Part shown: positions 25,812-30,364 of the stretch, one piece after another | Numbering within the stretch: the first letter of the stretch is position 1 | Layout of the letters: each line of letters begins with the position of its first letter | Assembly: GCA_002405525.1 (NCBI GenBank) | Contig: DHLY01000014.1 | Location: forward strand, 1,294-31,657 | Source: Proteobacteria bacterium UBA4656 | Lineage (GTDB): Bacteria > Pseudomonadota > Gammaproteobacteria > Xanthomonadales > Ahniellaceae | Length of the DNA: 30,364 nt | Reading direction: 5' to 3' | Translations under genes and position numbers: made by a program | Notes under the pieces: generated by a model | The model's input: the letters and a program-made list of their open reading frames with translations, nothing else | Told to the model about the DNA's origin: nothing | Databases searched by the model: none

Positions 25812-25817
25812 TAGAAT
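25812..25817 (+). promoter_or_regulatory. -10 box of msrC
   Basis: TAGAAT lies 25 bases before the ATG and is followed by an AGGAG ribosome site at 25831-25835, a good TAnAnT-type promoter in the divergent gap with bioD. Confidence 0.5.
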
Positions 25818-25842
25818 CCGCGGCCCTGCCAGGAGACGCGCC

Positions 25843-26331
25843 ATGTTCGCTGCCGCGACACTCGAAGCCGCCAGCAAGGCCGGCGTCTACGCCCAGCTCG
25901 TCGAGCAGGCGCGCGGCCTGCTGGCCGGGGAACGCGACCGCGTGGCCAATGCCGCCAATCTGTCGGCCCTGGTCCACGACGCGCTGCCGGACCTCAACTG
26001 GGTCGGCATCTATTTCTTCGACGGGCGTGAGCTGGTCGTGGGCCCGTTCCAGGGCAAGCCCGCCTGTGTGCGCATCGCGCTCGGCAAGGGCGTCTGCGGC
26101 GCGGCCGCGGCGACGCGCCAGACCCTGGTGGTGCGCGACGTGCACGAGTTTCCCGGCCACATCGCGTGCGACGCGGCCAGCAATTCCGAGATCGTGGTGC
26201 CCATCGTGGGTCGCGACGACGCGCTGATCGGCGTATGGGATGTCGACAGCCCGAAGCTCGACCGCTTCGACGACGATGATCGCGCCGGCATGGAAGCGCT
26301 GGTGAGGGTGTACGTCGAATCGCTCGGCTGA
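25843..26331 (+). CDS. msrC: Free methionine-(R)-sulfoxide reductase (GAF domain)
   Basis: A 162-residue cytosolic GAF-fold enzyme that reduces free Met-R-sulfoxide with thioredoxin. The three family cysteines are present: Cys75 in GKPACVRIALG, Cys85 in GKGVCGAAA and Cys109 in PGHIACDAAS. The WVGIYFFDG segment and C-terminal VPIVGRDDALIGVWDVDSP are typical. ATG 25843 has AGGAG 7 bases upstream. The neighbour downstream starts 41 bases later but has its own -10, so it may be a separate transcript. Role: repair of oxidised methionine pools. Confidence 0.95.
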   Translation: MFAAATLEAASKAGVYAQLVEQARGLLAGERDRVANAANLSALVHDALPDLNWVGIYFFDGRELVVGPFQGKPACVRIALGKGVCGAAAATRQTLVVRDVHEFPGHIACDAASNSEIVVPIVGRDDALIGVWDVDSPKLDRFDDDDRAGMEALVRVYVESLG

Positions 26332-26359
26332 CCGGCCGGCGTGCGCCGCGGTTTCGCCC

Positions 26360-26365
26360 TACACT
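26360..26365 (+). promoter_or_regulatory. -10 box placing the start site at the TfoX-C gene ATG
   Basis: TACACT ends seven bases before ATG 26373, so the transcript would start at or within a base or two of the start codon. GCGGGGC lies between, with no proper ribosome site for a normal leader. Confidence 0.45.
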
Positions 26366-26372
26366 GCGGGGC

Positions 26373-26795
26373 ATGGCCGACAGCAAGCTGCTCAACGTGG
26401 GACCGAAGTCCGCCGCCTGGCTGCGCCAGGTCGGCGTGCGCAGCATGGACGACCTGCGGATCCACGGCGCGGTGGGCGCTTTCTGGAAGGTGAAGAAGGC
26501 CGGATTCCGGCCGAGCCTGAACCTGCTCTACGCGTTGGCCGGCGCCGTCAAGGGCTGCCACTGGACGGCCCTGAGCGCGGAGGAGAAGACCCGCCTCGTG
26601 ACCGAGGCGGGCGCGCTGGAGGACGCGGCCAAGGCCGCCAAGTCCTTCGTCCTGCCCGCGCGCGACGTCACCCCGACGCGCGAGGACCGCGCCGACGAAC
26701 CGGTGGCCGCGCCCGCCCTGTTCGACGAACCCGACCCCACGCCGGCCGAGGAATCGCCCGCCGTGGGTAGCGGTAGTTCCTCCGTCACCGATTGA
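26373..26795 (+). CDS. Stand-alone TfoX C-terminal-domain protein
   Basis: A 140-residue protein. Residues 5-85 match the C-terminal helical domain of TfoX/Sxy (LLNVGPKSAAWLRQVGVRS, DLRIHGAVGAFWKVKKAG, LNLLYALAGAVKGCHW), a helix-hairpin-like DNA-interaction module. The N-terminal TfoX domain is absent. The C-terminal 45 residues are a low-complexity, Pro/Glu/Asp-rich tail ending SGSSSVTD. TfoX proteins activate competence; proteins with only this domain have no defined role. It converges on the LOG gene with a REP pair between. Confidence 0.88.
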   Translation: MADSKLLNVGPKSAAWLRQVGVRSMDDLRIHGAVGAFWKVKKAGFRPSLNLLYALAGAVKGCHWTALSAEEKTRLVTEAGALEDAAKAAKSFVLPARDVTPTREDRADEPVAAPALFDEPDPTPAEESPAVGSGSSSVTD

Positions 26796-26806
26796 GCGCG
26801 GCGGGC

Positions 26807-26881
26807 TGCAGGAGCGCAGCTCGCAGCGCGACCGGCTAAGCGGTAGACCCTATGGCATCGCGGCGCGCGCGCCGCTCCCCC
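26807..26881. repeat. Second REP pair between convergent TfoX-C and LOG genes
   Basis: Unit one (26807-26834) begins TGCAGGAGCGCAGC and ends GCGCGACCG. Unit two (26854-26881) is inverse, ending GCCGCTCCCCC, i.e. GGGGGAGCGGC on the minus strand. Both have the AGGAGCG/GGGAGCG head and GCGA tail. As at 16558-16645, the pair occupies a convergent intergenic gap. Confidence 0.7.
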
Positions 26882-26898
26882 GAGAGGCGGCTCGGCAC

Positions 26899-27480
26899 TC
26901 AGCCCTTCACCGAGGCGAGCGCCCGCGCATCCTCGCGCCATGTCGGCGTGGCGCGGATGCGCGGCAGGACCTCGTCGGGGAAGTCGACCAGCGACCACAT
27001 CTCCGCGTGTTCGCGGTTCATCATCTTCTCGTGGATGGTCTTCAGCATGAAGCGCTGCAGGTCATCGTAGAAGCCGTTCGTGTTGACCAGCACGATCGGG
27101 TTGAAGTAGATGCCGAGGCGCTTGAGGGTGATCGCCTCGAAGAGCTCCTCCAGCGTGCCGCAGCCGCCGGGCAGCGCGACCACGGCGTCGGACCCGGTCA
27201 GCAGGCGGTGCTTGCGCTCGCGCATGTCCTCGACCACCTCGAGGTTGGCAATGCCTGGATGTTGCCACTCCACCTCGGTCATGAAGCGCGGGATGATCCC
27301 GACCACATGCCCGCCCGCCTCCAGCGCGCCGTCCGCCACCGCGCCCATCAGCCCGATGCCGCCGCCGCCATAGACCACGCTGCAGTCCGCCTGCGCCAGC
27401 AGGCGCCCGAGGCGGCGCGCCGCCTCGTGGAAGGCCGGTGCGCAGTGGGCGGACGACGCGGCGTAGACGCAGATGCGCAT
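26899..27480 (-). CDS. LOG-family protein (TIGR00730 Rossmann fold)
   Basis: A 193-residue protein of the family that includes cytokinin-activating LOG phosphoribohydrolases and YgdH-type nucleotidases. The nucleotide-binding motif is VYGGGGIGLMGAVAD and the catalytic motif is PGGCGTLEE (residues 104-112), with the upstream EDMRERKHRL; all are intact. Bacterial members split nucleoside 5'-monophosphates to base and ribose 5-phosphate. The only sensible start is ATG 27480, with no strong ribosome site. It follows bamD by 65 bases in the same direction. Confidence 0.94.
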   Translation of the reverse strand: MRICVYAASSAHCAPAFHEAARRLGRLLAQADCSVVYGGGGIGLMGAVADGALEAGGHVVGIIPRFMTEVEWQHPGIANLEVVEDMRERKHRLLTGSDAVVALPGGCGTLEELFEAITLKRLGIYFNPIVLVNTNGFYDDLQRFMLKTIHEKMMNREHAEMWSLVDFPDEVLPRIRATPTWREDARALASVKG

Positions 27481-27545
27481 GGCGTGCAGCGGCGCGGGTC
27501 GGAGCGGATCGCCCTGCCGGGACGGTTCGCGTGGCGGGGGACGGG

Positions 27546-28373
27546 TCAGCCCGCGCGCCGTTCGCCGACGAACGGGACCAGTTGCCACCACAGGCTGCGC
27601 TTGGCCGGCCAGCCGCCGCCGAGGTAGGGGTGCTCGGGGAAGTTCAGGCGCAGCACTGCGAGCGCGTCGTCGGCCAGCCTGTCCTGGCCGAGTTGGCGGT
27701 AGGACTCGGCCATGATCGCCAGGGCGTCGGCGGTTTGCGGGGTCTGGGGGTAGGTCTCGATCAGGAACTTCGCGCGGGTCTGCGCGCCGATGTAGGCGCG
27801 GCGGCGCAGGTAGTACGCCGCGACGTTCAGCTCGGCCTGCGCCAGGCCGTTGCGCAGGTGGATCATCCGCTGGCGCGAATCGACGGCGTAGCGGCTGCTC
27901 GGGAAGCGCTGGATCAACTCGCCGAAATCCTGGAACGCCTGCCGCGCGTTGGCCAGGTCGCGGCGGGTGGCGTCGGTTTGAACATAGCGTTCCAGAATGC
28001 CGTACTCCCGGTTGAAGTTCACCAGTCCGCGCAGGTAGAAGGCATAGTCGATGTGCGGGTGGGTCGGGTATTGGCGGATGAAGCGGTTGACCGTGGACAG
28101 GGCTTCCTCGGCGTCGCCGGCCTTGTACTGCGCGAAACCCAGTTCAAGCTCTGCCTGCTCGGTGAAACGCCCGAACGGGAAACGCGCCACCAGCCGCTTG
28201 TAGTAGCGCGCGGCGCGCTCGTAATTGCTGGCCTCCAGCGACTGCTTGGCCTCGGCGTAGAGTTCGTCCACCGGCAGGGTTTCGATGCGGTCGATGCGGG
28301 TGTCGCTGCAGGCGGCGAGCAGCACCAGAAGGACCGGAACGGCAAAGCGCGGAATCAGGGAACGGGCACGCAT
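27546..28373 (-). CDS. bamD: Outer-membrane assembly lipoprotein BamD
   Basis: A 275-residue lipoprotein of the BAM complex, which inserts beta-barrel proteins into the outer membrane. The signal ends in lipobox LLAAC with Cys22. About five TPR repeats follow: ELYAEAKQSLEASNYERAARYY, FGRFTEQAELELGFAQYKAG, HIDYAFYLRGLVNF, DSRQRMIHLRNGLAQAELN and the last repeat before a Trp-rich C-terminus (GGWPAKRSLWWQLVPF). Length and domain order are normal. The gene is divergent from rluD across 61 bp, a widespread gammaproteobacterial arrangement. Confidence 0.97.
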   Translation of the reverse strand: MRARSLIPRFAVPVLLVLLAACSDTRIDRIETLPVDELYAEAKQSLEASNYERAARYYKRLVARFPFGRFTEQAELELGFAQYKAGDAEEALSTVNRFIRQYPTHPHIDYAFYLRGLVNFNREYGILERYVQTDATRRDLANARQAFQDFGELIQRFPSSRYAVDSRQRMIHLRNGLAQAELNVAAYYLRRRAYIGAQTRAKFLIETYPQTPQTADALAIMAESYRQLGQDRLADDALAVLRLNFPEHPYLGGGWPAKRSLWWQLVPFVGERRAG

Positions 28374-28392
28374 GGGCAGGGCGGCGGCGTCC

Positions 28393-28413
28393 TAGAATGG
28401 GCCGGCCATCATA
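28393..28413. promoter_or_regulatory. Face-to-face -10 boxes of bamD and rluD
   Basis: On the plus strand TAGAAT (28393-28398) suits rluD; on the minus strand TATGAT (plus coordinates 28408-28413) suits bamD. Predicted start sites are about 28405 and 28401, four bases apart, so each polymerase would sit over the other promoter. Confidence 0.45.
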
Positions 28414-28434
28414 CCCCAAGCCCCGAAGCCGGCC

Positions 28435-29430
28435 ATGAACGGAAACCCCCCAGGCCCCCAGCCCACCCTTGTCCAGCGCAGCGCCCGGGTCCCGCTGGCG
28501 ATGGCCGGCCAGCGACTCGACCGCGTGGTGGCGGAGATCTTCCCCGATTTCTCGCGCAGCCGGCTGGCCGACTGGATCAAGGGCGGACGGCTGACCGTGG
28601 ACGGCAGGGCTGCCCGCCCGCGCGACCCGGTGCTCGGCGGCGAGACCGTGGACCTGGCCACCGATCTCGAACAGCAGGTCGATGCGGCCGGCGAGGCGAT
28701 CGATCTCGCCATCGTCCACGAGGACAAGCACCTGCTGATCGTCGACAAGCCGCCGGGCCTGGTCGTGCACCCTGGCGCCGGCAATCCCACCGGCACGCTG
28801 CAGAACGCGCTGCTGCACCATGATCCGAAGCTCGTCGAGATCCCGCGCGCCGGCATCGTCCATCGGCTCGACAAAGACACCAGCGGTGTGATGGTGGTCG
28901 CGCGCACGCTGGCTGCGCACACGCGCCTGGTCGAGATGATCGCTGCCCGCGAAATGCACCGCCGCTACGAGGCCATCGTGTACGGCGCCATCGTCGCCGG
29001 CGGCACGATCGACGCGCCGATCGGGCGCCACCGCCACGAGCGCACGAAGATGGCGGTGCTGGAAGAAGGTGACTCCGCGCGCGAGGCGGTCACCCACTAT
29101 CGCGTACGCGAGCGCTACCGCGCCCACACCCGCGTGCAGGTCGACCTCGAAACCGGCCGCACCCACCAGATCCGCGTGCACTTCGCGCACATCCGCCATC
29201 CGCTCGTGGGCGACCCGGTCTACGGCGGGCTGAAGCTGCCCAAGGGCGCGTCCGAGGCGTTCGTCGCCGCGCTGCGCGGTTTCCGCCGCCAGGCCCTGCA
29301 TGCCGAACGGCTCGAGTTCCCGCATCCTGTCACCGGCAAGCCCATCGTCGCCGAAGCCAGGCGTCCGGCCGACCTCGAGGCTCTGATCGCGGCGCTGCGC
29401 GCGGATCTGCGCGGGCACCCGGAGCGATGA
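28435..29430 (+). CDS. rluD: 23S rRNA pseudouridine synthase RluD
   Basis: A 331-residue enzyme that converts uridines near helix 69 of 23S rRNA (1911, 1915, 1917 in E. coli) to pseudouridine. The S4 RNA-binding domain is at about 22-80 ([22 protein letters not shown]). The RluA-type catalytic domain follows, with [11 protein letters not shown], catalytic Asp146 in HRLDKDTSG, and the end motif [20 protein letters not shown]. All catalytic residues are intact. The N-terminal 15 residues are variable in the family. It precedes pgeF by 67 bases, probably one operon. Confidence 0.97.
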   Translation: MNGNPPGPQPTLVQRSARVPLAMAGQRLDRVVAEIFPDFSRSRLADWIKGGRLTVDGRAARPRDPVLGGETVDLATDLEQQVDAAGEAIDLAIVHEDKHLLIVDKPPGLVVHPGAGNPTGTLQNALLHHDPKLVEIPRAGIVHRLDKDTSGVMVVARTLAAHTRLVEMIAAREMHRRYEAIVYGAIVAGGTIDAPIGRHRHERTKMAVLEEGDSAREAVTHYRVRERYRAHTRVQVDLETGRTHQIRVHFAHIRHPLVGDPVYGGLKLPKGASEAFVAALRGFRRQALHAERLEFPHPVTGKPIVAEARRPADLEALIAALRADLRGHPER

Positions 29431-29497
29431 CGCGCCGCGCGCCGCGAGCGCCGACGACAGGGCGCGAGGGCCGGCGGCCGGGCCGCCCGCGCCGGCC

Positions 29498-30283
29498 GTG
29501 ATCGAAGGCTGGATCGAGGCCGACTGGCCCGCGCCGCCCGGCGTGCGTGCCGGCATCGCGACGCGTCGCTTCCCCGGCGTGTCCGTGCCGCCCTTCGATC
29601 GCGCCAATTTCGGCGCCCGCTGCGGCGACGATCCGAATGCGGTCGCGCGCAATCGCGCGCTGCTGCGCGACGCCCTGCAACTGCCGTCGGAACCGCGCTG
29701 GCTGCACCAGGTCCATGGCATCACCGTCGTCGACCTCGATGCCGGGCAGTCCCCGTGGGAGCGAGCGCAACTCTCGACAGCGCCAGCCACCGACGAACCG
29801 CAAGCCGACGCCGCCGTGACCCGCGCGCCCGGCACGGTGCTCGCCATCCTCACCGCCGACTGCCTGCCGGTGATCTTCGCCACCGACGATGGCGCCACCC
29901 TGGCCGCCGCCCACGCCGGCTGGCGCGGCCTCGCTGCCGGCATACTCGAAGCCACGATCGATGCGATGCGAGCCGATCCTGCGCGCGTCCTTGCCTGGTT
30001 CGGCCCGGCCGCTGGCCCGCGCGCCTACGAGGTCGGCGAGGACGTGCGCACCACCTTCGTCGACCGCGATGCCGCGGCCGCGGTGGCCTTCGCCCCGACC
30101 CGCCCCGGCCACTGGCACTGCGACCTCCCCGCGCTGGCGCGGCGCCGCCTTGTCGGCAGCGGTGTGGTCCGCTTCAGCGGCGGAACGTGCTGCACGATCG
30201 GCGATCCCGCGCGATTCTTTTCCCACCGCCGCGACCGGCAGACGGGGCGGATGGTGACGGTGGCGTGGCGCAGTCGCGAATGA
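29498..30283 (+). CDS. pgeF: PgeF/YfiH-family peptidoglycan-editing enzyme (multicopper-oxidase-like)
   Basis: A 261-residue zinc/copper protein of the DUF152 family (YfiH), which removes L-Ser from misincorporated cell-wall precursors in E. coli, and has laccase-like activity. Metal/active residues are visible: His70 and His73 in HQVHG, Cys122 in TADCLPVIF and His139 in HAGWRGL. The loop between HQVHG and the ADAAVTR motif is longer than I expect and contains SPWERAQLST, encoded by REP-like DNA (29755-29780). GTG 29498 starts the protein; no strong ribosome site is seen. Gene order rluD-pgeF is common. Confidence 0.94.
   Translation: MIEGWIEADWPAPPGVRAGIATRRFPGVSVPPFDRANFGARCGDDPNAVARNRALLRDALQLPSEPRWLHQVHGITVVDLDAGQSPWERAQLSTAPATDEPQADAAVTRAPGTVLAILTADCLPVIFATDDGATLAAAHAGWRGLAAGILEATIDAMRADPARVLAWFGPAAGPRAYEVGEDVRTTFVDRDAAAAVAFAPTRPGHWHCDLPALARRRLVGSGVVRFSGGTCCTIGDPARFFSHRRDRQTGRMVTVAWRSRE
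29755..29780 (+). repeat. REP-like sequence inside pgeF reading frame
   Basis: GTGGGAGCGAGCGCAACTCTC followed shortly by GACAG has the head and tail of the REP class seen at 16558 and 26807 (GTGGGAGCG ... CGACAG). It stays in frame and codes for PWERAQLST-type residues in a surface loop. Confidence 0.5.
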
Positions 30284-30315
30284 CCATCCATGGTTCGGAG
30301 GCTCCCTGCCAGGAG

Positions 30316-30347
30316 GTTGAGAAAGTGCTTTCCTGCACTCTCTCAAC
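30316..30347. repeat. Near-perfect hairpin at the window edge
   Basis: GTTGAGA/TCTCAAC and AGTGC/GCACT pair across a single A-C mismatch, closing a TTTCCT loop: 12 base pairs. It starts 33 bases after pgeF. No T tract follows (GTCGCGAG), so it is not a standard terminator. Confidence 0.7.
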
Positions 30348-30364
30348 GTCGCGAGTTCGGCACG

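Overview
The window is high-GC DNA from a gammaproteobacterium, most likely of the order Lysobacterales (Xanthomonadales). Support comes from the recognisable neighbourhoods (CIO-type cytochrome bd oxidase next to a GbsR regulator; PepSY-PhoP-PhoQ; engB / cytochrome c4 / dsbA / EEP hydrolase), from several TAnAnT-type -10 boxes very close to start codons, from REP elements of the 'GTGGGAGCG...GCGAC' kind, and from secreted-protein signatures I associate with this group (a DLFANGFEP motif; a [10 protein letters not shown]...WYTY module). The assignment is by gene content and recall only; no search was run. I see no insertion sequence, prophage, CRISPR array or plasmid gene. This is chromosomal housekeeping DNA with a few lineage-specific surface proteins.

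Layout. 1-1745 (minus): a GbsR-type regulator followed by the start of cioA/cydA, whose 3' end lies outside the window. 1874-4341 (plus): a PepSY protein and a PhoP/PhoQ-like two-component system. 4593-4697: tRNA-Gly(CCC) with a strong terminator. 4792-5751 (plus): an exported protein of unknown function. 5808-7195 (plus): a RimB-like retropepsin-fold protease overlapping rimK. About 7270-7386: a probable free-standing small RNA with a C-rich loop and its own terminator. 7454-9416 (plus): a second OmpR-type regulator/kinase pair. 9553-11883 (minus): a membrane-anchored TPR protein. 11965-14264 (minus): EEP-family hydrolase, DsbA-like protein, cytochrome c4. 14385-16537 (plus): engB and gshA. 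16558-16645: a REP pair. 16751-18913 (minus): an M3-family peptidase lipoprotein. 19072-24864 (minus): a 1930-residue secreted beta-helix protein. 25026-25709 (minus): bioD. 25843-26795 (plus): free-Met-R-sulfoxide reductase and a TfoX-C protein. 26807-26881: a second REP pair. 26899-28373 (minus): a LOG-family protein and bamD. 28435-30283 (plus): rluD and pgeF. A perfect-looking hairpin of unknown role sits at the right edge.

How genes relate. Several neighbours plausibly work together: GbsR with the oxidase it probably controls; PepSY with PhoPQ; RimB with RimK; cytochrome c4 and DsbA in the periplasmic redox pool; BamD in outer-membrane assembly; and the secreted beta-helix protein, which would be exported through the envelope. 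No coherent novel multi-gene system (defence, biosynthetic or mobile) stands out. The best candidates for something undescribed are the C-rich-loop sRNA at 7270-7386, the REP-like sequence translated inside pgeF, the repeated TTC-NN-GAA boxes in front of gbsR, the TolB-like/TPR membrane protein without an effector domain, and the two lineage-type exported proteins.
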